Under the pieces are notes generated by a model that ran no database searches, was not told the origin of the DNA, and worked only from the letters and a program-made list of their open reading frames with translations. A DNA stretch of 64,000 nucleotides from Prochlorococcus sp. AG-402-B05 (lineage in GTDB: Bacteria > Cyanobacteriota > Cyanobacteriia > PCC-6307 > Cyanobiaceae): the NCBI GenBank assembly GCA_003279635.1, contig QCHK01000005.1, positions 49,444-113,443 on the forward strand, given 5' to 3'. This document shows positions 9,781-21,064 of the stretch, piece by piece. The translations under genes and the position numbers were made by a program. Numbering within the stretch: the stretch's first letter is position 1; each line of letters opens with the position of its first letter.

Positions 9781-11322
9781 GTGTTTGATAAGAATTTAAG
9801 TAATAGCTTTTTTGCTGAGCCTTATTCAAGTGGGCCTATAGCAATAAGAATTAGAGAGGTTTTGAATGGAAAAGTCGGATTTTACAGTGTCGGCTTATAT
9901 CCTGCCTCTCTTGCCTATAACTGTGCGTTGCAAAATGAAGGCTTCAACATTCTTTTAGCCCCAAGAGACGGTAGAGAACTTTTTGGAGCTTTTTCTGATT
10001 TTGATCTCTCTGAAATGGATAACGGTATAAAAAATAAAATTGAATCTATGGCAATTTCAAATGAAGATAAATCAGGCAGATATAATACTCTTAAGGATTT
10101 ATTGATTAACTGTGAATTAGTTGTTTTGGGTTCAAATAGTAAACATATAATAACTGACGTTGATTTAGCATTCAAACTCAAAAGAGAGCTTAATCGAGAT
10201 AATGTTTTAATTGCATGCTTGGTTGGATCATTTTGCCATGATCATAATTTGAACGAATCTTTTGTGTTGTGCGAAAAATTAAATAATCTAGCTTTCTTTT
10301 CAGGTTTTCATCGACACGGAGCTCTTCGAAACCCATTAGATAGTTTTACTGCTAATTTTTGTCATCCAGACGCTATGAATGCAATATTAGGTGCAAAATT
10401 ATTAAATAAAATATCACCAAATATTCAAGTTTCTGCAGGTATACATAATGTTGAAGGTCAATACATTAAAGCTGCTAAAAACATATCTTCTATCTTTGCG
10501 GGTTTTGGTCATACTTTTCATAAGAATAATCCTGGATTGCTACCAACTTTATTAACTTTATTATTAGATCAATGTCTAGATCAGGCTGCCTACGTTTCAA
10601 TGAGTCGAAAAGATAGGGAAGATTTATATTCTAAACAACCTTTTCCTATTACCGAACTTGGATATGGCGTCCAACGCATAGAGGCTTCCTATATTAAGGA
10701 TGGAGATTTTGTTCAGATTAGAGATCATACTTTTACTCAACTTACAGCTATGGTTGCGGATGTGAGAGGGAGCATGATGTTGCCTGTTAGTGGTAACCCA
10801 ACTAGGAATTTTCAAGCTGGTCAAGTCCTTGCTGACAAGATGATTGAGTATAAAAGATGTCCAAAAGGTGTAGATGAATTTATAGAATGGTGCGAAAGAT
10901 CTGGTCTTAAACGTGGTGCTTTAGAAGGAATAAACTCTTTGAGTTATTGGCCAAATATCTTAAGGAAGTATTCAATACCCTTGAATAATTCATCAATGAT
11001 TAATCTTTTATATATGTGTATATTGGGACCTGTTGAGATTAAAAAATATATTTATAATGTTATGTCAAGTAGCCGTGAATTAGCTAACTATTGTCAAGAA
11101 TCTGTTAAGTCATTACAGAGCAAGAAAATATCTGAATCGCTAGATAATTTCCATTTAGAAACTTCTGTTGATTTTGTAACAAAGTCACTAACTGATGAAG
11201 ATAAATTATTTTTTGAATTTAATGATATTGGCTTTGATAATCCACTAGGAGCACAAAATAAGCCGATTTATAATAAAGTTATTGATTACATGGAGACCTA
11301 TTTATTAGAATCTAATCTATAA
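9781..11322 (+). CDS. unknown protein; possible Rossmann/6PGDH-like dehydrogenase fold
   Basis: Long ORF with GTG start; N-terminal KVGFYSVGLYPASLAYNCALQNEGFNILLAPRD suggests a nucleotide-binding fold. Confidence 0.75.
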   Translation: MFDKNLSNSFFAEPYSSGPIAIRIREVLNGKVGFYSVGLYPASLAYNCALQNEGFNILLAPRDGRELFGAFSDFDLSEMDNGIKNKIESMAISNEDKSGRYNTLKDLLINCELVVLGSNSKHIITDVDLAFKLKRELNRDNVLIACLVGSFCHDHNLNESFVLCEKLNNLAFFSGFHRHGALRNPLDSFTANFCHPDAMNAILGAKLLNKISPNIQVSAGIHNVEGQYIKAAKNISSIFAGFGHTFHKNNPGLLPTLLTLLLDQCLDQAAYVSMSRKDREDLYSKQPFPITELGYGVQRIEASYIKDGDFVQIRDHTFTQLTAMVADVRGSMMLPVSGNPTRNFQAGQVLADKMIEYKRCPKGVDEFIEWCERSGLKRGALEGINSLSYWPNILRKYSIPLNNSSMINLLYMCILGPVEIKKYIYNVMSSSRELANYCQESVKSLQSKKISESLDNFHLETSVDFVTKSLTDEDKLFFEFNDIGFDNPLGAQNKPIYNKVIDYMETYLLESNL

Positions 11323-11332
11323 AATAAACCCT

Positions 11333-12496
11333 ATGGACTTTGAACAAATAAGTTTGATCACTTCCAATTTTTTTGATAATAGTAAACTTTTAAATGTAGA
11401 TTCTATAGATTCTGGCCTTATAAATAAAACGTATATTATTGAACATATAATTAATGGGAATAAATCTAAATTTGTTTTACAGTGTCTTAGTAATATATTT
11501 GAACCCTATGAGAAAGTTATTATGAATCACAAATTAATAACTGATCATTTTAAAAATAAAAGTAAAGGAAATTATCTTAAATCTAGTAATCAAAGATGGG
11601 AAGTTCCATGTTTGATAAAGTGTAATTCTAATAACCTTTTTGTATTTCCTTTTTGCTCAGGTTTTTGGCGAGCTATGGAATATATTGATGACACTCTTAA
11701 CTTTAATATTGTAGAAGATAATAAAATGGCTTATCAAGCTGGTCTTGGTCTTGCTAAGTTTCATGAAACATTCTCCGATATTGACCTTGCAAAATTAGAA
11801 AATACTTTTAAAGACTTTCATGATACAAAAAAATATATTGATCAATTTAATATGACTGTTAATGATTTTAATTTTATTAAATTAGACGATAATGTAAATA
11901 AAAGAGTTCAAAACTTAATTGATAGTTTATCCAATCATATCTTATATGTTGAATCTTTATTAGGATATTTAAAGAAAACATCAATACAACCTTGTTTAAT
12001 TCATGGTGATCCTAAGTTAAGTAATTTTCTCTTTGATATTCAATATAAATATGTCGTTTCTTTAGTTGATTTAGATACTGTATCTTCTGGTTGTTTACCT
12101 ACTGATTTAGCTGATTGTATTCGATCCATTTGTAATATTGCTGGGGAGAATCCAGATAATATAGAGAATGTTTCTTTTGATGTTAATTGTTGTAACTATC
12201 TTCTCAAAGGTTATTTCTCGACTTCTAATAAGAATTGTGATTACGGTTTTGGACTCCTTCCCGAATTTATTTATTTGATAATTGTTGAATTAATTATTAG
12301 ATTCCTGAATGACTTTTTACAATCAAATAGGTACTTCAAAGTAAAATATCAAACTCACAATCTATATAGAGCAGAGGTTCAATATCGATTGCTTTCTAGT
12401 TTCATTACTCAAATGCCTACTTTGTCAAATTCACTTCATGGAATTGGGATTTCTTCAAACTCTAATTTTGTCTCCGATGTACAAAATATTGTTTAG
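11333..12496 (+). CDS. aminoglycoside-phosphotransferase-fold kinase, resembling N-acetylhexosamine kinases
   Basis: IHGDPKLSNFLFD...VSLVDLDTVSSG APH catalytic and DxD motifs. Confidence 0.7.
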   Translation: MDFEQISLITSNFFDNSKLLNVDSIDSGLINKTYIIEHIINGNKSKFVLQCLSNIFEPYEKVIMNHKLITDHFKNKSKGNYLKSSNQRWEVPCLIKCNSNNLFVFPFCSGFWRAMEYIDDTLNFNIVEDNKMAYQAGLGLAKFHETFSDIDLAKLENTFKDFHDTKKYIDQFNMTVNDFNFIKLDDNVNKRVQNLIDSLSNHILYVESLLGYLKKTSIQPCLIHGDPKLSNFLFDIQYKYVVSLVDLDTVSSGCLPTDLADCIRSICNIAGENPDNIENVSFDVNCCNYLLKGYFSTSNKNCDYGFGLLPEFIYLIIVELIIRFLNDFLQSNRYFKVKYQTHNLYRAEVQYRLLSSFITQMPTLSNSLHGIGISSNSNFVSDVQNIV

Positions 12497-12550
12497 GGTT
12501 TCACATAATCCAACTTATCACTAAAGTAAAAACGATATTTATTTTTTCTT

Positions 12551-13246
12551 GTGGCAAAGGAATTAACCCATAGAGCCGATGAGCTTAAACAATTAGGTTG
12601 GAATCAGGAAGATTTGTACAAATATATTGAGTTATGGGATTACAGACAAAGATGGGGCTCTATAAATCTAGAGAGAGAAGATAGGTTGTTTCTAAGAAAA
12701 GCAGAATCTTTATTGCCTGAAATTTCTAAAAGCAAAGTTTCAGTTAAAAAACCTCTCAAGGAAAAGTCATATTATTGCTGGATTCAGTTTTTTCTGAATG
12801 AAATGAATGATTTTGAGTTGAATGAAAATTTAGACGATGGCATGAGAGGGGTTTGGCCTATTTTTCTAGAGGAAGAACTTCGAGTAATTGATTATTTTGA
12901 ACCAGTTTTAGGCTTGCCGGATACAATTAAGGCTAAATTAATCGGCCCAATTAGAGAGGACTTGGCCAAAACAGCTTTAGAAATCTACAAAGAATCAGTT
13001 ATTACAAAGCAATTTGATTTCCAAGGGGTTTTGGCTAATGCAAAATCCAGTGGCAAAAACTCTAGTTGGAGATCTCTTAGAGATGGTGATTTTGAGAGCA
13101 ACCAAGACTATCAAATTATTGATAAAAACAAAGTTCTTGAATTCCGTAAGAAAGTCAATGAAAAGCTTTTATCATTTATAAAAGAGAATTTACCATCTCT
13201 AGCTGAGTCAGATAAATCTTTACCTCCTAATGATTGGATAAATTAA
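12551..13246 (+). CDS. conserved hypothetical protein
   Basis: ORF with GTG start; codon usage and spacing consistent with coding. Confidence 0.7.
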   Translation: MAKELTHRADELKQLGWNQEDLYKYIELWDYRQRWGSINLEREDRLFLRKAESLLPEISKSKVSVKKPLKEKSYYCWIQFFLNEMNDFELNENLDDGMRGVWPIFLEEELRVIDYFEPVLGLPDTIKAKLIGPIREDLAKTALEIYKESVITKQFDFQGVLANAKSSGKNSSWRSLRDGDFESNQDYQIIDKNKVLEFRKKVNEKLLSFIKENLPSLAESDKSLPPNDWIN

Positions 13247-13259
13247 TAGCCAATTCTGA

Positions 13260-14624
<1,365 letters not shown>

Positions 14625-14646
14625 TTTTCCAAGGAGGTATATAGAT

Positions 14647-15540
14647 ATGGCTTTAATACTTCCTCGTAGTTATCACAAAATTTCATCGATAGAAAAAAAT
14701 CATATTTCATGGATTGAGCCTGAATTAGCAGAAAGACAGGATATTAGACCTCTTAGGATTGGCATATTAAATATTATGCCTTTGGGAAAACAATATGAAT
14801 TTAATTTATTACACCCTTTAGGACTGTCTCCTCTACAAATAGAACCTATATGGATAAGATTGAAAACCCATTCATATAGAACTTGGGATCTAGAACACCT
14901 GAAAAATTTATATGTTCATTGGGAGGAGGCAATGTCTCCAACTCCTCTTGATGGGTTGATTATTACTGGAGCACCTGTTGAGCACCTTCAGTTTGAAGAA
15001 GTTCATTATTGGAAGGAATTAGTAAATCTAATTGAGGAAGCAAGATTAAAATGTGCAAGTACACTAGGATTGTGTTGGGCTGGTTTTGCAATGGCTTATA
15101 TGGCTGGAGTTGAGAAAAAAAATTTTAATAAAAAGCTTTTTGGTGTATATCCAATGAGGAGTCTTGTACCTAGCCATTCTTTAATGGGGACACAGGATGA
15201 TGAGTTCTTATGTCCCCAAAGTAGGCATGCTGGGTTGCCTGATATTGAAATGGAAAAAGCAGAACAAAAAGGCAAGCTAAGATTATTGGCTCATGGAGAA
15301 AAAGTAGGCTACACAATTTTTGAAACACCTGACCAGAGGCAATTAATGCATTTAGGACATCCTGAATATAATGTTGATAGATTGAAATCTGAGATGGAAA
15401 GAGATAAGAAAAGAGGTGATGTACCTCCTCCAGAAAATTTTGATTTGACCAAATCAAATACTTCGTGGCGATCACATAGAAACTTATTATTTCAACAATG
15501 GTTGTGGTTCTGTTATCAACGTGTAAGCCTAAGTGTTTAA
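14647..15540 (+). CDS. metA: homoserine O-acyltransferase (MetA family)
   Basis: LRIGILNIMPLGKQYE, GLIITGAPVE, LGLCWAGFAMAYM; preceded by AAGGAGG-like RBS. Confidence 0.92.
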   Translation: MALILPRSYHKISSIEKNHISWIEPELAERQDIRPLRIGILNIMPLGKQYEFNLLHPLGLSPLQIEPIWIRLKTHSYRTWDLEHLKNLYVHWEEAMSPTPLDGLIITGAPVEHLQFEEVHYWKELVNLIEEARLKCASTLGLCWAGFAMAYMAGVEKKNFNKKLFGVYPMRSLVPSHSLMGTQDDEFLCPQSRHAGLPDIEMEKAEQKGKLRLLAHGEKVGYTIFETPDQRQLMHLGHPEYNVDRLKSEMERDKKRGDVPPPENFDLTKSNTSWRSHRNLLFQQWLWFCYQRVSLSV

Positions 15541-15584
15541 CTTTCTTAGATTTACCAGGGATTAGCTTTTGGTTAAAAAATTGA

Positions 15585-16844
15585 CTATTTTAATGAAGGC
15601 ATTATATTTCTTGGGTCATGAATGGCTTTGATCTCTTGTAAATTTGGGAGCCAATCTTTGAATGCGGATGATAATTCTTTTTTATGCCATTCTAAATGTG
15701 GGTGTATTTGCGCAAGATGAACCCCAGGGCATATGAATTCTAGATTATTCCAACACTCTTTCATCCATTCCAGAGTTCTTTTTCTCTTCGCTTGATTGTG
15801 GGCTTCCCAAGCACCGTTAATCCAAGGTTTCCAGATTGCATCACGATGAATAAATGAAGTGTCAAGATCATTTAAATGTGTTAAACCTCCTAATTGTTGA
15901 GAAGCTATATAACAACTTTTGTTCGGCCTTTTATTTATTAATTTTTTAAGGATTTTTAATACTTGTTGATTTCTTTCTTGCCAAGCAGGGCCTAACAAAC
16001 CAAGTACTTCGGAATGATTTGAATTACTATAATTATTATTATTTCCAAAGCTTAGATCAGGTAAAGACTTCATATTGTTGAATTTATTAATATTTCTATT
16101 TCGAGAGAATGGCAATTTTTCTAATAATTTAATCATAACGGATTCATCATCAGTATTTTTGACTTCACCAATTGCATGAGCAAAAATATCGTCTCCATAT
16201 ATCCATTGAAGGCTAAGAGAATTAGGCCAACTTTCGGCTTGATTAATACATTCAGATAGCTGAGAAAATGTAAGATTTGCCTTCCAACTTAGTAGTGGTC
16301 TTAATGGCTGAGTCTTTAACTTTACCTGTGTGATTATCCCAAGAAATATAGCTGCTCCGCAAAGGGCTTTCCATTCATTAGTCAATTCTTTTTTCGTATT
16401 TGGTCGTAATAAATGAAACTCTTTTCCATTTCCCCAAAAACCCTTAACCTCAATGATTTGATCAATTGCTAATCCTTTGCTCCTACTGAGTGGACTTATT
16501 CCACCGGTCAAGATATATCCCATTCCTGTATTTCCAGATAAACCAATTGGAAAACTTCTTTTATGCTCTGCAAGAAAAGAGCATAATTCTCCCATCGTTA
16601 CCCCGGCTTCAATTTCTACATGCTTTTTGTCTGAATCGAAAGATATATTTTGGTAGTTTTTTCTTAGGTCTAAAATCCAATGTTTATCTGCGGCGGCTCT
16701 ACTTGTGGTTCCTCCACTAGATACTAAAAATGAACTGGAAGTTTGTTGGGATGATCTCAGTGATTGAAAAAATTCTGAGTTTACATTTTCAAAAATCCCA
16801 AGGACATCACTATCATTGGAATTCTGATTTTGTAGTGTTATCAA
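15585..16844 (-). CDS. FAD-binding oxidoreductase (glycolate oxidase GlcD/E-like)
   Basis: FAD_binding_4-type HVEIEAGVTMGELCSFL, GNTGMGYILTGGISPLSR. Confidence 0.8.
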   Translation of the reverse strand: MITLQNQNSNDSDVLGIFENVNSEFFQSLRSSQQTSSSFLVSSGGTTSRAAADKHWILDLRKNYQNISFDSDKKHVEIEAGVTMGELCSFLAEHKRSFPIGLSGNTGMGYILTGGISPLSRSKGLAIDQIIEVKGFWGNGKEFHLLRPNTKKELTNEWKALCGAAIFLGIITQVKLKTQPLRPLLSWKANLTFSQLSECINQAESWPNSLSLQWIYGDDIFAHAIGEVKNTDDESVMIKLLEKLPFSRNRNINKFNNMKSLPDLSFGNNNNYSNSNHSEVLGLLGPAWQERNQQVLKILKKLINKRPNKSCYIASQQLGGLTHLNDLDTSFIHRDAIWKPWINGAWEAHNQAKRKRTLEWMKECWNNLEFICPGVHLAQIHPHLEWHKKELSSAFKDWLPNLQEIKAIHDPRNIMPSLK

Positions 16845-16940
16845 ATTTCTAATAATCGGCTCCTTTTTCTATAATGAATTTCTTAAGTTAGTATTTTATA
16901 AAACTATATTCAATTAAAGTAGATTATTGGCTAAAATATT

Positions 16941-17948
16941 TTGATTCCCTCTGCATCAATTAACTATAAATATCCGTCTAATATTGGAATTTTGTTATGC
17001 GGCCATGGTAGTAGAGATCCGCAAGCAGTAAAAGAGTTTATAAATGTAGTTAATAAAATAAAAGCTAGAATACCTGACATCCCAGTTGAACTCGGTTTCC
17101 TAGAATTTAATCGACCAATAATTAGTGAGGCCCTAGATCAGCTTAGGAATTTGGGAGTTGAGAGAGTGATTGCTTTACCCGCCATGTTATTCGCTGCCGG
17201 GCATACTAAAAATGATATCCCTGCGGTTTTGAATAAATACTCCGCTGATCATGGACTTCTAATTCAATATGGCAGGGAGCTTGGTTTGAATTCTTTGATG
17301 ATTGGAGCAGCAGGAGCAAGACTCAAAGAAACAATTGATAGTAATCCAATATTTCCTCTTCATGAAACATTACTTGTCGTGGTAGGTAGGGGATCGTCCG
17401 ATCCAGACGCTAATTCAAATGTGTGTAAGATTACAAGGATGCTTGTTGAGGGATTTGGTTTTGGATGGGGAGAAACTGTTTTTTCAGGAGTAACATTTCC
17501 CCTCGTTGATCCTGGCCTGAGACATGCTCTCAAACTAGGTTTTAAAAGAGTAATTCTCTTGCCTTATTTTCTTTTTTCTGGAGTTTTAGTAAGTCGCGTT
17601 AGAGAACATTCCATAAGAGTTGCAAATGATAATCCTGATGTGAAGTTTCTAAACGCAAGTTATTTATCAGACCAGGATTTAGTCATTGATACTTTTATGG
17701 AAAGAATTCAAGAAGTTTTTGATGGAGAGAATTTTATGAACTGTGCTTTATGTAAATATCGTTCTAATTTATTAGGTTTTGAAAGCGAGGTTGGATATGA
17801 GCAGATTAGTCATCATGATCATGTTGAAGGTTGTCTAGACATTCGACGAGAAGAGAAAGAGCATAATCACGCACATGAACATTTTCCTTATCCACATGCA
17901 AAGCATCCTTTAGGACCTGTCACGCTTCCCTCTTTAAATAAAAGCTAA
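16941..17948 (+). CDS. cbiX: sirohydrochlorin chelatase (CbiX family)
   Basis: GILLCGHGSRDPQAV, ALPAMLFAAGHTKNDIP, VVVGRGSSDPDAN; His-rich C-terminus. Confidence 0.85.
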   Translation: MIPSASINYKYPSNIGILLCGHGSRDPQAVKEFINVVNKIKARIPDIPVELGFLEFNRPIISEALDQLRNLGVERVIALPAMLFAAGHTKNDIPAVLNKYSADHGLLIQYGRELGLNSLMIGAAGARLKETIDSNPIFPLHETLLVVVGRGSSDPDANSNVCKITRMLVEGFGFGWGETVFSGVTFPLVDPGLRHALKLGFKRVILLPYFLFSGVLVSRVREHSIRVANDNPDVKFLNASYLSDQDLVIDTFMERIQEVFDGENFMNCALCKYRSNLLGFESEVGYEQISHHDHVEGCLDIRREEKEHNHAHEHFPYPHAKHPLGPVTLPSLNKS

Positions 17949-18196
17949 TTCTAAAAAAAATAGGTTTAAATTAGAGAATCATTTGTCTATTTCTTGCTTG
18001 CGTCGCAAGGGACTCGTTATTTATACATTTTTTTAATGTTTAGTTTCGGCTCTTTTCCCCAAGTAATTTCCACAACTAGTGAAGAGTTTTCCACTAAAAA
18101 AAAACCAAAACTCTAGTTATCGTGATGGACTTGTGGGATTCAATAGATATTTTAATAGTAATTTACACTTAGATGCTTTATGCAAAGAAAACTAAT

Positions 18197-18238
18197 TCAT
18201 TTCATATCAATCCTTCTCGAAGGATTGATATGAAATGA
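18197..18238. repeat. 20-bp perfect inverted repeat with 2-nt centre
   Basis: TCATTTCATATCAATCCTTC tc GAAGGATTGATATGAAATGA. Confidence 0.85.
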
Positions 18239-18316
18239 GTCTAGCTCTGTCTCGGATTTTCGGTTCAGCTTTTCTTTATCTTTGACGTTTTATAGAAAAT
18301 TTAAGATCCTTATCTC

Positions 18317-18613
18317 ATGAAGTCCGAGCTATTTAGAAAGGAAATGGAGTTTAATCAAATTGAAACTCGTATTGATGAGATAAAAACAGATGAGGTTAAA
18401 TATTGTGAAAATGACTTGGACCTAATGTCTATAAGTCTTGAAGCTGAGGTACCTGAAGCTCTTTATATAGGTATGAAGGATTTTATATGTGGGAATGAGA
18501 ATTGGGATCAATCAAAGCTTATTAGCTCAGCAATCGCAAATTTTCTCTTTCAAAATGGTTCTGATGATAGGGCTGTTACCGAAAAATACTTAAATGATAT
18601 TTTTAACCTTTAA
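18317..18613 (+). CDS. DUF2811-like conserved cyanobacterial protein
   Basis: ISLEAEVPEALYIGMKDFI...LISSAIANFLFQNG. Confidence 0.65.
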   Translation: MKSELFRKEMEFNQIETRIDEIKTDEVKYCENDLDLMSISLEAEVPEALYIGMKDFICGNENWDQSKLISSAIANFLFQNGSDDRAVTEKYLNDIFNL

Positions 18614-20246
18614 AGTCTTCAATTGCCTTTTCGCAAGCTCTCTTAGTTATTGCCATCATTGTTAATGTCGGGCTTTGCCATGATGAAGTAGGCCAGCAAG
18701 CTCCATCAACAACCAATACATTGTTGCATTCCCATAGACGATTCCAGTTATCTAAAACACTATTTTCCCTGTCATTTCCCATTGGTGCTCCTCCTACCTC
18801 ATGTATGTAGTAACCAGGGGGTGGAGCATCGCTTTTAATAGCAACTGACTTGCTTAAAATTTGTTTGGTAAATGGAATATTGAGAATCTCATTCAATGGA
18901 ATAATATTGCCATTTCCGTAATTAATAATAAGTTCAATCATTCTGTTCATTTCTGAAACCATTCGTTTCTCATTTTCACGCCAAACTATTGATATGTGAG
19001 GTATGGAAATACCATATTGATCTTTGCTCTTTGAGAGAGAAACAGTGTTTTTTTGATTTGGGAGTACTTCTCCATGACCAATAAGGAAACCAGTTTTTGT
19101 GTTTTTATATTTTTTTAAAACTTCTGGCGGTTCAAATCTATCTATTCCTCCCCAGATGCCATATCCACCGACAAAGTTTTTTGTAGTTGAGCTATCTCTA
19201 CCGATTGGAATAAAGAAGCTCCCAGCTCCTGTTAAAAGATGATTATTATTTTTATCTGAATAATCAGTGAAATTCATATCGATAGGGACAGTGAAAAACC
19301 TGCAGGTTGATATATGATCCATTAAGTTCATTCCTAATGAATGAGAGGGCTCAATTAGACCATTTGAATTATTACTTTCTTCGGAACTTAATAGAATCCT
19401 AATTGTTTGGATTGTTGATGAACATAGTATTATTAATTTACTTTCTAATTCACTTCTCTCTCCATTTTTTTGGTTTACTACAATAACACTTTTTGCAGAC
19501 TTCCTATCCTTATTCAAAACTAATTTATCTACAATATGATTTGAAAGTATTTCTATTTTACCTAGCCTAGCGGCTTCTTTTAATGTGCTGCCTAAACTGC
19601 TATATCTGGGCCATTTCGTTTTATCTTCATTTGCTCCAAACCCTCTGGAATGTATAAAGGGAAGATTTAAATTTTCTTTTATATTGGAGGCAAATCTTGA
19701 TTCACTTTCTGTAAATGGAAGTTTGCCAATATATTCACCATTAGGTAGTTGATTTAGATCGTCTTTGTTGCCGTATATTTTTAGAAAACTCTCTATTTCC
19801 GAATAATGTGACTCAAGATCTTTGTAACTAATAGGCCATTCGAGATTGTATTCTTTTTCTTTTGAGGCTTCAAAATCTTCGTCAGATAATCTTAAGGTTA
19901 TCCCTCCCCAAGTAAGGCTCCTTCCACCAACTTGATTGCCTTGCGTCCACATGAATGGGGCTTTGGGCGGGTGTGTATAAGGATTTGCTTTTTTGTTTGC
20001 GTACAGTAAGGGATTTGATTTCCAGAATCCTGGATGTTGAGGTTGATTTTGATAATTTCCAGTTGCTACCCCTAAAAGTCTCCGAATCATATTGCAAGGC
20101 TCTGTTCCGTTTGCCTGCTTGATCTCTAGTTCAGGACCTTTCTCTATTACTAGTACTCTTACTCCAGCCTTAGCCATTGTTAAGGCTGCCATTCCCCCGG
20201 TTGCACCTGAACCGATAATTATGACTTCATAGGGCTTGTTAATCAT
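18603..20246 (-). CDS. GMC family oxidoreductase
   Basis: IIIGSGATGGMAALTMAKAG, GGRSLTWGG, C-terminal VDGACWPTSSWQSPTLTMMAI. Confidence 0.88.
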   Translation of the reverse strand: MINKPYEVIIIGSGATGGMAALTMAKAGVRVLVIEKGPELEIKQANGTEPCNMIRRLLGVATGNYQNQPQHPGFWKSNPLLYANKKANPYTHPPKAPFMWTQGNQVGGRSLTWGGITLRLSDEDFEASKEKEYNLEWPISYKDLESHYSEIESFLKIYGNKDDLNQLPNGEYIGKLPFTESESRFASNIKENLNLPFIHSRGFGANEDKTKWPRYSSLGSTLKEAARLGKIEILSNHIVDKLVLNKDRKSAKSVIVVNQKNGERSELESKLIILCSSTIQTIRILLSSEESNNSNGLIEPSHSLGMNLMDHISTCRFFTVPIDMNFTDYSDKNNNHLLTGAGSFFIPIGRDSSTTKNFVGGYGIWGGIDRFEPPEVLKKYKNTKTGFLIGHGEVLPNQKNTVSLSKSKDQYGISIPHISIVWRENEKRMVSEMNRMIELIINYGNGNIIPLNEILNIPFTKQILSKSVAIKSDAPPPGYYIHEVGGAPMGNDRENSVLDNWNRLWECNNVLVVDGACWPTSSWQSPTLTMMAITKRACEKAIEDFKG

Positions 20247-20585
20247 TTTTTGGAAGTTGTATATTTTGAATTTGGTAGATTTATGGAATGATTTTTTATA
20301 TGTAAAATTTATATTAAATCATAGGGTTAGTTAATAGACCGATGGAAAAATTGATTAACTTATATTTTTTACTTTCTTTAATAAAGAATTAACATGAAAT
20401 GTTTTTTATTAGATGATTCTTTATAATTTGCACGTAAATAATTAAATAATTTATTTTGATTTGTTTTTATGATTTAAGATAGGTTATACTATTTGTCTTT
20501 TAATATATAATTTATATTAAATCCAATATTTAACTGTCAGACCCTTTTGAATTAAAATATAATCATTAGTAGCAATTAGAAAGTT

Positions 20586-21056
20586 ATGTTTAAACGTCTT
20601 CTTTTTTTTGTAAGCTCCGTTCTTTTTTTCTTTTATCCTCTGCCAGCTTATTCAGCTTTGGACTATGGAAAGCAAACCTTGATAGGTTCAGATTTCTCCA
20701 ATATCGATTTGAAAGGTGCGACTTTCTATTTAAGTGATCTCCAAGATTCTGATTTTTCAGGCAGTGATCTTCAAGGCGCTAGTTTTTTTGATGCAAAGCT
20801 TGAAAACGCTAATTTAAGTAATACAAATATGAGAGATGTAACAATGGATGCAGCTATACTTAATGGCGCAAACCTTTCAAATAGCATATTAGAAGGTGCT
20901 TTTGCTTACAATGCAAAATTCGAAAACGTTATTATTGAAGGTGCCGACTTTACTGATGTCTTGATCGCAAATGATGTTAGAAATAAACTATGCCTTATCG
21001 CAAATGGGATAAACAGTGTGACTAATAAAAAAACAAGTGAAACATTGGACTGTTAG
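20586..21056 (+). CDS. pentapeptide repeat protein with signal peptide
   Basis: A(D/N)LxG-type repeats: LKGATFYLSDLQDSDFSGSDLQGASFFDAKLENANLSNTN. Confidence 0.9.
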   Translation: MFKRLLFFVSSVLFFFYPLPAYSALDYGKQTLIGSDFSNIDLKGATFYLSDLQDSDFSGSDLQGASFFDAKLENANLSNTNMRDVTMDAAILNGANLSNSILEGAFAYNAKFENVIIEGADFTDVLIANDVRNKLCLIANGINSVTNKKTSETLDC

Positions 21057-21064
21057 TAGCCAGT

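Noticed and set aside
9915-10181. Minus-strand ORFs 9915-10181 and 10624-10824
   Set aside because: Antisense shadows of the 513-aa ORF.
15170-15475. 101-aa minus ORF
   Set aside because: Inside metA, opposite strand, no recognisable family.
18061-18105. DnaA-box-like TTTCCACA and TTTTCCAC motifs
   Set aside because: Only two imperfect matches, no dnaA/dnaN context; likely chance.
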